Source: Chitinophaga agrisoli
GTDB taxonomy: Bacteria; Bacteroidota; Bacteroidia; Chitinophagales; Chitinophagaceae
Reading direction: 5' to 3'
Length of the DNA: 64,000 nucleotides
NCBI RefSeq assembly: GCF_008386695.1
Contig: NZ_VUOC01000004.1
Span: 2,482,327 to 2,546,326 of the forward strand
Shown: in pieces, positions 41,994-51,427 of the stretch
Layout: the number at the start of each line of letters is the position of its first letter
Numbering within the stretch: position 1 is the first letter of the stretch
The notes under the pieces: generated by a model
Seen by the model: only the letters and a program-made list of their open reading frames with translations
What the model was told of the DNA's origin: nothing
The model's database searches: none
Made by a program: the position numbers and the translations under genes

Positions 41994-42414
41994 GCGTTTC
42001 TTTAGCGCTGCTTGTATTTGTGCTCACGCTGTTGCTCGCGCCCTCTTCCGGCTCCATATAGCAGCGGCCGTTAAATTTGGCCGTAGGCTCCATTTCAAAA
42101 TGTGCGGTGTATACATCGCCTTTTACGAAAGCGTTGCCTTTCAGGAACAAAAGCTCTTCTACTTTAATAATACCGGTTACTTTACCCAGTATATCCGCGC
42201 TTTCACATACCAGGTCACCGGTGATCTCACCTTCTGGTCCTACCACGATCTTAGCTTTGGTAGATACCAGCCCGTGTACCTGGCCATCAATACGGATATC
42301 CCCTTCACAGACAATATCTCCCTGGATAGAGGTGCCACTGCCTATAATGTTCACATTGGAAGACGGCATAATGGTCTTGCTTTCACCTTTTGAATTACGG
42401 TTGTTGTTAAACAT
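41944..42414 (-). CDS. Bactofilin (polymer-forming cytoskeletal protein)
   Basis: A 156-residue protein. Residues about 20-115 are the beta-helical bactofilin core ('NIIGSGTSIQGDIVCEGDIR', 'VHGLVSTKAKIVVGPEGEIT', 'GKVTGIIKVEELLFLKGNAF'), with unstructured ends: a basic N-terminus and an acidic/Ser/Thr-rich C-terminal tail (KEEATTEEEI). Bactofilins form filaments that position cell-envelope enzymes. It lies downstream of a gene resembling the membrane-anchor part of an M23 peptidase, an association often seen for bactofilins. Confidence 0.93.
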   Translation of the reverse strand: MFNNNRNSKGESKTIMPSSNVNIIGSGTSIQGDIVCEGDIRIDGQVHGLVSTKAKIVVGPEGEITGDLVCESADILGKVTGIIKVEELLFLKGNAFVKGDVYTAHFEMEPTAKFNGRCYMEPEEGASNSVSTNTSSAKETHERTFHKEEATTEEEI

Positions 42415-42479
42415 AGGTTTTCAGAGTTTACGGTTTTTCAATTCAGGACTTGAAGATAATAAAAATATTAATATTTAAC

Positions 42480-42881
42480 TTAATAAGTACTATTGTCTAC
42501 CTTTGGTACTTTGATAGTTGTGGTGTCCAACTTACCGGTAAATTCCCCATTTATTACCTGTTTGATATTTTTCAGGTATTGATCACGCGCAATGACTGCA
42601 TTCTCCAAAGAGTCAGTACGCATTTTTAGCTTGATGAATTCCCTGCGTTGCTTAAGATCGCCATAACCTGGAATATAATAACGTAGTGGTGTAAATACGA
42701 CGGTGGCTACCGTGATGGTAACGAGTAATACGAAAAGCGTGCTCAAAGCTACATACACACTCATTCTCGACAATTTAAACGAGGTAACTTCTTCATAGGT
42801 ATCATCATTCATTATCACCAGACGGTATTTATGATGGATGCGTCCCAGGTCCCTCCCTTTTTTATTACGCTGTTTAGCCAT
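42480..42881 (-). CDS. Membrane protein resembling the N-terminal part of an M23 peptidase
   Basis: About 133 residues from ATG 42881 (an in-frame start also exists at 42911). A basic, soluble N-terminus (KYRLVIMNDDTYEE) leads to one membrane helix ('VYVALSTLFVLLVTITVATV') and a coiled-coil stretch (about residues 75-110). This matches the anchor and coiled-coil of bactofilin-linked M23 peptidases, but the chain ends at KVPKVDNSTY, before any HxxxD or HxH zinc motif. It may be a truncated peptidase or a stand-alone membrane anchor for the bactofilin next door. Confidence 0.75.
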   Translation of the reverse strand: MAKQRNKKGRDLGRIHHKYRLVIMNDDTYEEVTSFKLSRMSVYVALSTLFVLLVTITVATVVFTPLRYYIPGYGDLKQRREFIKLKMRTDSLENAVIARDQYLKNIKQVINGEFTGKLDTTTIKVPKVDNSTY

Positions 42882-43036
42882 AATGTTGTTAATCCGGCTA
42901 AAATTAAACAATTAAATCATAAGAAGTAAAAGGTTATGTGTTAAAAAGTGAAAGAATGGTCCAATAAAAAATTATCCTATCTTTAAAATAATTTTTCACA
43001 TAAACAGTTATATAGTAGCCTATACACCCGGCATCC

Positions 43037-46000
43037 ATGAATCGCTATCGACCATTATTATTGCATATCTTTCCCCGCGCTGTAAGTTTTTTGTTACTGA
43101 CTACGATCTCTATAGCGGTTTCTGCCCAGAACAGACGGCCTGCCGGCAACGCCCAGCGGGATTCTACCAGCAATAACATACGCAGTAATGACCGGCGGGG
43201 CCAGAGCGCCCAGCGGGATACTATTATACGTAACGACCGGCGGTCTGCCGCCGCCATGCGCAGGCCCGCCACCCCGGTACCAAAGGTACAGGACAGAAGG
43301 CCCCCTTCTGAAAAGCTGGCGGAGAAGAAATTTACCCTCAAGCGCCGGTTAATGCAAAACATGGTCACCCGGTATAACTACTATTACCATTCCAAGGCCA
43401 AGCTCGACGGCATCATAAAAAGCATCGCCCGCCAGGGTCTGGATAACTACTACGAACTGCTGCCCTTTTATCCATACAGCCTGCAGGATCAGGGACTTGA
43501 TAAAAATGACCTGGATTCTGTCATCATCAAATCATCCATCGCCATACAGCTGCACGACCCCCGGGGTAAATGGATAGATGATTGCTACCTGCTCATTGGA
43601 AGGGCCTATTTCTATAAAAGCGACTGGGAAAATGCCTCCAAGACCTTCCAGTTCATGAACTTAAAGTTTGCACCCAAGAAAAAATCTGACTATACCACCG
43701 TAGTGGGCGCCTCCGTAAACGACCAGCTGTCTATTGCCACGCCGGAAAAGCGGAAAGGTTTCATAGGCCGCTTCAAACATAAAAAGGTCCGCAACGACGC
43801 CTTTTTATGGAATGCCCGTACCCTGCTGGAACAAAAAGAATATGACGAAGTACAAAGCCTCCTGAACTTACTGGAAACAGACCCCGCCTTCCCCAAACGC
43901 CTGGATGGCGAGCTGGCGGAAGTAAGGGCCTACAGCATGTACAGGCAAGGCCGGTACACAGAGACCATCACGCCCCTGGCAGCCGCCATCAAAGGCACCC
44001 ACAACCGGGAGTCCAAAGCCAGGATGTCTTATATACTGGGCCAGCTGTACGCACAGCACCAGCAGCCAGACTCCGCCATGGACATGTTCCGCAAAGTGAT
44101 CAAACAAAAGCCGGACCCCATGATGGACCTGCAGGCCCGCCTGCAGATAGCCCGGCTTAATACCACCAAAGGCAATGCTGGTATTGACCAAAGCCTGGCC
44201 GCCCTGCGCACCATGCTCAAAAAAGAACGCTTTATCCCCTACCGGGATGCGATCTATTATACCATGGCTACCCTGGTGACCGAAAGAGACCCCGAGGCCG
44301 CCCTGGGCTACCTCCGCAAATCACTGAGCCAGGAAAGCAACAACACCATGCAAAAAACGCTCTCCTTTAAGGCAGTAGCGGATATATATTATGGACAGCG
44401 CAAGTACCAGCTGGCCAAAGACTTTTATGACAGCACCGCTACCGTTATGCCGCCGGCCTTTGCCGATTCTGCCGTGGTAAGCGTACGGAAAACCGTGTTG
44501 GGCGATGTAGCCACCAAAGTAGCCGCCATCCACCGCGAGGATAGCCTACAGCACATAGCCGCCATGCCGGAAGCCGAGCGTACGAAATTCCTGGACGATA
44601 TGGCCGCCAGTATCCGGAAAGCAGCCGCAGACAAAGCAAAAGCGGAAGCCGCCGCCCTTGAAGCTGCCGAAAACAATACCAGCAATAACAGCAACAGCAT
44701 GCTGGCCAATAACAACGCCATGGGTAACCAGGGCCGCAACAACAACGGCAACGACCAGGGCGACTGGTACTTTTATAGCATGGCCAGCAAAGCCACCGGC
44801 TTTTCTGAGTTCAAACGCCGCTGGGGCAACCGTAAACTAAGCGATAACTGGCGCAGAAGCCAGAACGCCACCGCCAATTTTGCCAATAACCCGGACCAGC
44901 CCAATATCACCGGCGACTCTGCCATGGCTGCCGGTACAGACAAAGCCAAACAGATCCCGGCAGACAGCGTGAGCGCCGCCACCCTGTCCGTAGACCTCCC
45001 CCTCACGCCTGATAAGCTCATGGCTTCCAGGTCTACCCAAATGGATGCCTGGTTCGACCTCGGCAAACTCTATCACGATAAGCTCGATGCCACCGAGCTG
45101 GCCATCGAGACCTACGATACCCTGCTGGTAAAATTCCCGGACCATGCCAAAAAAGCGGAAGTGCTGTACTCCCTCTACGTATGGCATAACAGCCTCAAAG
45201 GCCACACCGCCCAAGCCAACCAGTATAAGGATATGGTACTGAACCAGTACGGCAATACCAACTTTGCCGGCATCATCAAATTCGGTAACCTCAAGGATAC
45301 AGATGCAGAGAAGAGACAGGTGATCGCCACCGCCTACGATTCCGTGTACACCGCCTACCGGTCCGGCAACTATGCCCTGGCCCTGGAAAGGAAACACCTG
45401 GCAGACTCCACCTACGGCTTCAATTACCTGCAGCCCAAATTCGACCTGCTGGAAGCCATGGTCATCATTAAAACAGATACCACAGACGTTGCTACTGACA
45501 CCGTTCACCTGGCCAAACAGGCGGTGCAGAACGTAATAAATAAATACCCCGGCGATGAAGCCATCCGCACACAGGCCCAGGCCCTGCTGGATGCCCTGAA
45601 CCGGAAAAAAGAACTGGTAGACTACCTGGCCCAGCTGCAGATCCAGAAACCGGACTCCGGTGGCGCCATGATGGATGAGAATGTATCCATCCGCCTGCCC
45701 TGGAATACACCCAAACCGCAGTTTACGGACTCCGTAGGGCTCAAGACCGCCCAACCGGGCGCGCAGCCCGCGGTAAAAGCGGATATCAAAGCGCCGCCGC
45801 CACCGCCGCTCAAACCGGTTACGCCGTATAAACTCAGCACCGCCGCCGCCAATCCACACTTTGTGGTCCTCTCTTTCCAACGGGTCAACAAAGCCCTGAT
45901 AGACGAGGGACTGGAGCAGTTTACACGCTACAATGCCGCCAAACACGCCGCAGATAAGATCGAGGTAGGCAGCTTTGTGCTCACCCAGAACGAGATCATG

Positions 46001-46210
46001 CTGATCTTCCGCCTGTTCCCGGATGAAAATAAAGCACTGGACTACTTTGACGAGATCCGCGAAGAAGCCCCTGTGCATATTATTCCCCGCATACGCCCCG
46101 CGGACTATAAAATGTTCATCATATCCAGGGATAACTTCATATTATTGAACAGCACCAAGGATATACAGGGGTACAGGGAATTTTTTGACAAAAATTACGT
46201 TACTCAATAA
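43037..46210 (+). CDS. Large TPR protein, PorW/SprE-like (type IX secretion)
   Basis: A 1057-residue exported protein. The signal peptide ends SIAVSAQ with no lipobox cysteine. A basic/Ser/Asn-rich region (35-100) is followed by TPR-type repeats (about 130-480, 'DDCYLLIGRAYFYKSDWENA', 'KDFYDSTATVMPP', 'QPDSAMDMFRKVI'), a low-complexity Ala/Glu/Asn region (about 520-575), more TPRs (about 660-850), a Pro-rich linker (PPPPPLKPV), and a C-terminal domain of about 110 residues ('HFVVLSFQRVNKALIDEGLE'). This layout and the C-terminal domain fit PorW/SprE, a type IX secretion component. The neighbouring bactofilin and AtpZ genes fit the usual Bacteroidota context. The first-named homologues are lipoproteins; this one seems not to be. 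Confidence 0.8.
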   Translation: MNRYRPLLLHIFPRAVSFLLLTTISIAVSAQNRRPAGNAQRDSTSNNIRSNDRRGQSAQRDTIIRNDRRSAAAMRRPATPVPKVQDRRPPSEKLAEKKFTLKRRLMQNMVTRYNYYYHSKAKLDGIIKSIARQGLDNYYELLPFYPYSLQDQGLDKNDLDSVIIKSSIAIQLHDPRGKWIDDCYLLIGRAYFYKSDWENASKTFQFMNLKFAPKKKSDYTTVVGASVNDQLSIATPEKRKGFIGRFKHKKVRNDAFLWNARTLLEQKEYDEVQSLLNLLETDPAFPKRLDGELAEVRAYSMYRQGRYTETITPLAAAIKGTHNRESKARMSYILGQLYAQHQQPDSAMDMFRKVIKQKPDPMMDLQARLQIARLNTTKGNAGIDQSLAALRTMLKKERFIPYRDAIYYTMATLVTERDPEAALGYLRKSLSQESNNTMQKTLSFKAVADIYYGQRKYQLAKDFYDSTATVMPPAFADSAVVSVRKTVLGDVATKVAAIHREDSLQHIAAMPEAERTKFLDDMAASIRKAAADKAKAEAAALEAAENNTSNNSNSMLANNNAMGNQGRNNNGNDQGDWYFYSMASKATGFSEFKRRWGNRKLSDNWRRSQNATANFANNPDQPNITGDSAMAAGTDKAKQIPADSVSAATLSVDLPLTPDKLMASRSTQMDAWFDLGKLYHDKLDATELAIETYDTLLVKFPDHAKKAEVLYSLYVWHNSLKGHTAQANQYKDMVLNQYGNTNFAGIIKFGNLKDTDAEKRQVIATAYDSVYTAYRSGNYALALERKHLADSTYGFNYLQPKFDLLEAMVIIKTDTTDVATDTVHLAKQAVQNVINKYPGDEAIRTQAQALLDALNRKKELVDYLAQLQIQKPDSGGAMMDENVSIRLPWNTPKPQFTDSVGLKTAQPGAQPAVKADIKAPPPPPLKPVTPYKLSTAAANPHFVVLSFQRVNKALIDEGLEQFTRYNAAKHAADKIEVGSFVLTQNEIMLIFRLFPDENKALDYFDEIREEAPVHIIPRIRPADYKMFIISRDNFILLNSTKDIQGYREFFDKNYVTQ

Positions 46211-46393
46211 GGAACACGAAGAAAAAAGACATATAAACAAGGACAATACGGCATTGCGAACGCCAGGCAGGACATCACTATAGCGGTTTAACCCATGCTC
46301 GCAATCCCATAATTTATAATCCATAACTGGCTGATCTACCGTCTCAGTCGCTAACACACTGTTAAATAGCCAGTAAATCCTGGCAATTTTTCA

Positions 46394-46401
46394 TAGTTTT
46401 G
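46394..46401 (+). promoter_or_regulatory. -7 element of the PBP1A gene
   Basis: TAGTTTTG fits TAnnTTTG, 38 bp before the ATG. Confidence 0.4.
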
Positions 46402-46439
46402 CCCGATTGTTGCACTTAATTTATTTATAATATTATCAG

Positions 46440-48815
46440 ATGAAACGATCCGTGAAAATACTCTGGACCGTGTTACTGGGTCTGTTGGGAATCTTTATCT
46501 TATTTATACTACTGATCAACTTCCGGGTGATCGGCAATATGCCCTCCATGGAGGAACTGGAAAACCCCAGGGCTGCCCTCGCCTCCGAAGTGATAGCAGA
46601 AGACGGCACCATCCTGGGTAAATACTACCAGGTAGACCGTTCCAGCTCTGACTACAACGAGATCTCCAAAAATGTGATCAACGCGCTGATCGCCACAGAA
46701 GACGAGCGGTTCTACGATCACTCCGGTATAGACGCCAGAAGTACGGTAGCCATCCCTTTTTACCTGATGATAGGTAAAAAACGTGGCTCCAGCACCATCA
46801 CCCAGCAGCTGGCCCTGAACCTCCAGGCTGACAATGCGGGTAAAAAACGTGCAGACAACCCCATTGTGCGCGGTTTCCAGAAGCTGCAGGAATGGCTGAT
46901 AGCCGTAAAGCTGGAAAGGAACTTCACCAAGAAAGAGATCATTACCCTCTACCTCAACACGGTAGCTTTTGGGGATAACGTATATGGCATTGAAAATGGC
47001 GCCCGCACTTTCTTCAGCAAAGACGCCGGCCATCTTTCCATAGAAGAAGCAGCTACCCTGGTGGGTATGCTCAAGGGTAACACGCTGTATAACCCGCGCC
47101 GTAACCCCGTAGCCTCCCTGGGCCGCCGTAATACGGTAATAGAGCAAATGGAGAAGAATGGCTACATCACCACCGCAGAAGCAGCCGCCGCCAAAAACAA
47201 ACCTATTGTACTGCGCTACAATAAGATAGACCATAACAAAGGATTGGCCCCTTACTTCCGCGAAGTGCTACGGGACGAGATGAAAGCCTGGTGCCTGGAA
47301 CATAAAAAAGCAGACGGCTCCAACTATAACATCTACCGCGATGGCCTTAAGATCTACACCACCATCAACCCACGCATGCAGCTGTATGCAGAGGAAGCAG
47401 TAGGTAAACACCTGCAGGACCTGCAAAAAGTGTTCTTTGCGCAGGGCAATATCAAATCCGGTAGCGTGTGGAAGAAATGGCAAAACTACCTGGACCGGTA
47501 CGTAAAAGAATCTGACCGTTATAAAGACATGAAGGACGCCGAAGCGTCTGAGGAAGATATCCAAAAGGCCTTTAACACCCCCACCAAAATGAAGGTGTTC
47601 GCCTGGAGAAGCCCCACAGAGCCGGACCTGAATGAGATAGATACCGTAATGACGCCCCTGGACTCCATCCGTTACATGCGCGCTGTATTACAGGCGGGTT
47701 TTATGGCCATGGACCCGGAAAGCGGCGAGGTGAAAGCCTGGGTAGGCGGCCCGGACTTCCGCTATTTCAAGAACGACCACGTGTCCAGAACACGCCGCCA
47801 GGTAGGTTCTACCTTTAAACCGTTCCTGTACTGCTTTGCCATCATGAACGGTATGAACCCTAACACCATGCTGCCCAATGAGCCTATCACCATTGGCAAC
47901 TGGACGCTGACCCGTAACTCGGAAGGCAGTGTAGGTGGCGAGATCACCATGGCCGGCGCATTGGCCCGGTCCCTGAACCTGGTATCCGCCTACCTTATCA
48001 AACAGCTGGGCGCCAAAGCATTTGCTGATTTTGCAAAGAATAAGATCGGGTTCACCAGCGATATTCCCCCCTACCCTTCCATCGCGCTGGGTACGCCGGA
48101 AATATCCCTGTATGAGATGCTGCAGGCCTACACCATGTTCCCGGCCAGGGGTATCATCACCAAACCCATCTACATCACCCGCGTAGAAGACCGTAACGGC
48201 AACATACTGGAAACCTTCGCTCCCGTAAAACGTGAAGTGATCAGTGAAAACGAAGCCTACACCATGGTAAAGATGATGGAAGGCGTGGTAAATCCGGGCG
48301 GTACCGGCGCACGTATGCGTTTCCGTTATAAGATAGAAGGTGAGATAGGCGGTAAAACAGGTACCACCAACGACAATACAGATGGCTGGTTCCTGGGTTA
48401 TACCCCGCAGCTGCTGGCAGGCGCCTGGGTAGGTTGTGAGAACAACTTCCTGCGCTTTAGCACCACCGCTGCCGGTCAGGGCGCCAATACCGGCCTCCCC
48501 ATCTGGGCTTATTTCTTCCAGAAAGTATATGCGGATAAAAGTCTGAAGATAGACAGCAAAAGCACTTTCTCCATACCGCCCACCCTCCACAACGATATTT
48601 ACCTGAACTACGAGAACAACCTGCCGCCGGATGCGCAGGGTGAAGATGTAGGTTCCGGTAGCGCCAGCGATTATATTGATGTGTCGCAGTATGGCGAGGA
48701 ACCAGCCCCCGCGCCGGAGAAGCCTAAGGAGAACGAGAAGGAAAAAGAGAAAGACAAAGACGGCGCGCCAAAAGCTACGTACCCGCCGCAACAACAACCG
48801 AAGAGGGATAATTAA
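46440..48815 (+). CDS. Bifunctional penicillin-binding protein 1A
   Basis: A 791-residue peptidoglycan synthase anchored by one N-terminal membrane helix (residues about 8-28). The glycosyltransferase 51 domain (about 50-230) has 'ATEDERFYDHSGIDARS', 'GSSTITQQLALNLQ' and 'KKEIITLYLNTVAFGDNVYG'. The transpeptidase domain (about 420-690) has 'RRQVGSTFKPFLYCFAIMNG' (SxxK Ser and Lys), ARSLNL (SxN) and 'IGGKTGTTNDNTDGWFLGY' (KTG). The final 50 residues are Pro/Glu/Lys-rich low complexity. It polymerises and cross-links glycan strands in the periplasm. It follows PorW/SprE by 230 bp. Confidence 0.97.
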   Translation: MKRSVKILWTVLLGLLGIFILFILLINFRVIGNMPSMEELENPRAALASEVIAEDGTILGKYYQVDRSSSDYNEISKNVINALIATEDERFYDHSGIDARSTVAIPFYLMIGKKRGSSTITQQLALNLQADNAGKKRADNPIVRGFQKLQEWLIAVKLERNFTKKEIITLYLNTVAFGDNVYGIENGARTFFSKDAGHLSIEEAATLVGMLKGNTLYNPRRNPVASLGRRNTVIEQMEKNGYITTAEAAAAKNKPIVLRYNKIDHNKGLAPYFREVLRDEMKAWCLEHKKADGSNYNIYRDGLKIYTTINPRMQLYAEEAVGKHLQDLQKVFFAQGNIKSGSVWKKWQNYLDRYVKESDRYKDMKDAEASEEDIQKAFNTPTKMKVFAWRSPTEPDLNEIDTVMTPLDSIRYMRAVLQAGFMAMDPESGEVKAWVGGPDFRYFKNDHVSRTRRQVGSTFKPFLYCFAIMNGMNPNTMLPNEPITIGNWTLTRNSEGSVGGEITMAGALARSLNLVSAYLIKQLGAKAFADFAKNKIGFTSDIPPYPSIALGTPEISLYEMLQAYTMFPARGIITKPIYITRVEDRNGNILETFAPVKREVISENEAYTMVKMMEGVVNPGGTGARMRFRYKIEGEIGGKTGTTNDNTDGWFLGYTPQLLAGAWVGCENNFLRFSTTAAGQGANTGLPIWAYFFQKVYADKSLKIDSKSTFSIPPTLHNDIYLNYENNLPPDAQGEDVGSGSASDYIDVSQYGEEPAPAPEKPKENEKEKEKDKDGAPKATYPPQQQPKRDN

Positions 48816-48834
48816 CCAGATTGATAATAGTGAT

Positions 48835-48868
48835 AAAACGGCCCCGTACATGTGTACGGGGCCGTTTT
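48835..48868. terminator. Bidirectional terminator after PBP1A
   Basis: AAAACGGCCCCGTACA is followed after 2 nt by its exact complement TGTACGGGGCCGTTTT, a 16-bp perfect stem. It overlaps the longer reading of the following small gene, which argues for that gene starting downstream at 48936. Confidence 0.92.
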
Positions 48869-48935
48869 ATTTCATACATTGAACAAAGTACTGGCATCCA
48901 CAAACAACATTGATACCAATAAAAATCCCTGCGTT

Positions 48936-49442
48936 ATGTTAAGAAAACATGCTTCACTATTATTCTTCTTATCGTTCCTATGTGCAACGATACCGGTGTT
49001 TGGGCAACAACTTACCCAGGGAAAGGATGAAACTGGCAAAGACCTGCTCAAAGCTTTGGGCAAAGCCACCCGCATTCCCAGATCATCCATTGAAAACGGT
49101 GAATCCTTCGCCTTTGCGTTGAAGTTCATATTTGCTGAGGGTGGTAAGATCGATACGATCTTACCTTCCAAATATGCTCCCAAAGAGATGAAACAAAGTC
49201 TTACCCAGCGGGGTCAGTATAAGGATGTCAATTGGGAAGGTATTTTCAAGAGAAAGGTAAAAAATAAGGATGCACTGATAGTTCCGGTGTCCATTTATGA
49301 TCCGGTAAGTACTAGCCAAACATTCCATGAATATAATGTGGACGACCTGTTTAACTTCAGTTTTCCCGGGGAAGGTGAAAGGTTTGTCAATTGCCTGATC
49401 ATGCAGACTTTTGTTATCCATTACGGGAAGCCGAAGAGCTGA
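48936..49442 (+). CDS. Secreted hypothetical protein
   Basis: About 168 residues from ATG 48936. An earlier in-frame start lies inside the terminator stem and is unlikely. It has a clear signal peptide ('HASLLFFLSFLCATIPVFGQ'). The mature part is mixed and hydrophilic, with 'PSKYAPKEMKQSLTQRGQYK' and 'DPVSTSQTFHEYNVDDLFNF'. I recognise no family. It is a single gene between two strong terminators, so it needs its own promoter. Confidence 0.75.
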   Translation: MLRKHASLLFFLSFLCATIPVFGQQLTQGKDETGKDLLKALGKATRIPRSSIENGESFAFALKFIFAEGGKIDTILPSKYAPKEMKQSLTQRGQYKDVNWEGIFKRKVKNKDALIVPVSIYDPVSTSQTFHEYNVDDLFNFSFPGEGERFVNCLIMQTFVIHYGKPKS

Positions 49443-49474
49443 TCTGCTTCATCTTATTTCAGCACACGCCCCCA

Positions 49475-49510
49475 ACAAAAAAGGGAAGCCTTCCGGCCTC
49501 CCTCTTTTGT
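49475..49510. terminator. Terminator between the secreted protein gene and yidC
   Basis: ACAAAAAAGGGAAGCC and GGCCTCCCTCTTTTGT form a 16-position stem with two mismatches and a TTCC loop. The A-run and T-run make it usable from both sides, between convergent genes. Confidence 0.88.
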
Positions 49511-49517
49511 TTTTCAT

Positions 49518-49545
49518 ACCTGTCAGGTTTAAATGCCTGACAGGT
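49518..49545. repeat. 10-bp palindrome with TTTAAATG spacer
   Basis: ACCTGTCAGG-TTTAAATG-CCTGACAGGT. From memory, CCTGTCAGG/CCTGACAGG palindromes around an A/T-rich spacer are a dispersed repeat in many Bacteroidota genomes. Another half-like word (ACCTGTCAAG) appears near 53400, upstream of pyrG. Confidence 0.7.
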
Positions 49546-49562
49546 AATGTATCATTATTGGT

Positions 49563-51404
49563 TTATTTCTTCTTGCCTTGTGGCTTCTGCATTTCCTGCT
49601 GGCGTTTCTGCATATCCTCCAGGCGCTCCGCCCATTTGGATTTGGTCACCGGTTTCTTCTTATTCTCCTGTATACGTGCATGGATCTTCTCGTGATTGAT
49701 GACAAAAGTCTGCAGTACCCACTGTAAGGAGATACTGATCACGTTAGACAGGAAGTAATAGAAAGTAAGACCGGCAGCCAGGCGGTTAAACACGCCTAAC
49801 AGCATTACAGGGAAAATGTACGGCATGTACTTCATTACCGGGTTACTCTGATCGGCCATGCCCCTGTTATAGAATGCCAGTACTAAGCTGGTAGCCGTCA
49901 TCAGCAGGGTAAACAAGCTCACGTGGTTACCATAGAACGGCACATTGAACGGCAGGTTCAGGATAGAGTCATAGGTGGACAAGTCTTTCGCCCACAGGAA
50001 ACTTTCCTGGCGCAGCTCAATGGAGGATGGGAAGAAGCTATACATCGCCACCAGGATGGGCAGCTGCAGTACGGCTGGTAAACATCCACCCAGCGGATTC
50101 ACACCGGCGCTCTTGAACAGTTTCATCTGCTCCATACCAAAAGCCTGCTGGTCATCGCCATGTTTGGCGCGCAGCTCATCCAGCTCAGGTTTCAGCACCT
50201 TCATTTTAGCCTGGGATACATAACTCTGATAAGTGAACGGCGCTATAAGCAGGCGGATAAAAAGGGTCAGCAATATGATGATAACACCATAGTTGCCAAT
50301 AAAACCGCTTAAGAAGTTAAACGTGGGGATGATCACCCATTTGTTCACATACTTTACAAATGCAAAGATACCGGAGCCCAGGGGAATGATGTTCTCCAGG
50401 CCAATATCAAAGGATTTCAGCGTCTTATAGTGGTTAGGACCATAATAGATCTGCATCGGGAAGCTGAAATCATGCGCGCGGTTAAAAGGTATGTCCAGGG
50501 AAGTATAGGCCTGGCCTACGATATTACCGCTTACGGGCACCTTGGTGTTCACGTCAGCGCCGGCAAAAGGCGTTGTTTTCGTGATCAGGGTAGTGTTAAA
50601 GAACTGCTGCTTTACGCTTATCCACTGCAGGTTGCCTTCCAGCTTCTCATGGCTGGTACGTTCCAGGGTAAAGTAGTCATGTTTATGGGTGGTGTAACGG
50701 TAATGCACCTGGTTGTTCAGACGCTCGTTCTGCATATCATGCTCCTGCAGGTGGTTTTCGTTGTTCCATTGCAGTTGCAGGGTGCTCTGGTTGGCGGGCA
50801 GTACTTTTTCCAGGCCTACGGCATGGATGGTATAATCCACCAGGTAGCTGTCCGGGTTCAGGGTGTACACATATTCCAGGTATTCTGAAGGCGATTTGGA
50901 AAGGCGGTAGGTGATGGATTGGCCGCCACCGCCAGCCTGTTGTACCTGACCTGGGGTAAAATACAGGTCGGCAGTGTTCAGGTTATGGTTGCTTACCGGA
51001 AGCTGGAGGGCCAAACGGCTAAAAGAGCCCTGGGCAAGCATCAGCGGACTGCCGTCGGAGGCTTTGAACTCCTTCAGCTGTATGGATGCCGGCTGACCGC
51101 CTTTATTCGTGAAAATGATCTTTACCAGCTTGTTTTCCAGCACGGTATTTTGTTCAGTACCAATGGCAGCAGCGGCATATTCGCCGTATTCGCCGGCCAG
51201 CTGGGCGGAATCCGGTTTGCTGGCCGTACCCTGGGCGCTGGTATCTGTAAAGATCTTAGGCTTATTCAGGTTCGCAATGGAATCCTGCCGGGCCTTCTCT
51301 CTGCGGGCTGTTACCTCTTGTTTTTGATTAAAAACAATGTATCCTACCAGCAGAACGCCGAGCAGTATAAATCCAATGACCGAGTTTCTGTCCATGAATT
51401 GCAA
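49563..51404 (-). CDS. yidC: Membrane protein insertase YidC
   Basis: A 613-residue inner-membrane insertase. The first membrane helix ('SVIGFILLGVLLVGYIVFNQ') is followed by a large periplasmic beta-domain (about 60-350), then the conserved insertase core (about 370-590: 'YGVIIILLTLFIRLLIAPFT' and 'YQSYVSQAKMKVLKPELDEL', 'MELFKSAGVNPLGGCLP'-type stretch, 'QLPILVAMYSFFPSSIELRQ') and a basic C-terminal tail (KKKPVTKSKWAERLEDMQKR). It inserts proteins with or without SecYEG. The length fits the Bacteroidota form. Confidence 0.97.
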   Translation of the reverse strand: MQFMDRNSVIGFILLGVLLVGYIVFNQKQEVTARREKARQDSIANLNKPKIFTDTSAQGTASKPDSAQLAGEYGEYAAAAIGTEQNTVLENKLVKIIFTNKGGQPASIQLKEFKASDGSPLMLAQGSFSRLALQLPVSNHNLNTADLYFTPGQVQQAGGGGQSITYRLSKSPSEYLEYVYTLNPDSYLVDYTIHAVGLEKVLPANQSTLQLQWNNENHLQEHDMQNERLNNQVHYRYTTHKHDYFTLERTSHEKLEGNLQWISVKQQFFNTTLITKTTPFAGADVNTKVPVSGNIVGQAYTSLDIPFNRAHDFSFPMQIYYGPNHYKTLKSFDIGLENIIPLGSGIFAFVKYVNKWVIIPTFNFLSGFIGNYGVIIILLTLFIRLLIAPFTYQSYVSQAKMKVLKPELDELRAKHGDDQQAFGMEQMKLFKSAGVNPLGGCLPAVLQLPILVAMYSFFPSSIELRQESFLWAKDLSTYDSILNLPFNVPFYGNHVSLFTLLMTATSLVLAFYNRGMADQSNPVMKYMPYIFPVMLLGVFNRLAAGLTFYYFLSNVISISLQWVLQTFVINHEKIHARIQENKKKPVTKSKWAERLEDMQKRQQEMQKPQGKKK

Positions 51405-51419
51405 TTAAAATTTAGGCAG

Positions 51420-51427
51420 CAAAGGTA
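51420..51427 (-). promoter_or_regulatory. -7 element of yidC
   Basis: On the minus strand TACCTTTG fits TAnnTTTG, 15 bp before the yidC start, giving a very short leader. Confidence 0.4.

Noticed and set aside
44837-46078. 413-codon open frame antisense to the PorW/SprE-like gene
   Set aside because: Same reason: a shadow of a gene with clear repeats and terminal domain on the other strand.
47688-48851. 387-codon open frame antisense to the PBP1A gene
   Set aside because: Antisense to intact catalytic motifs of a penicillin-binding protein; no support of its own.
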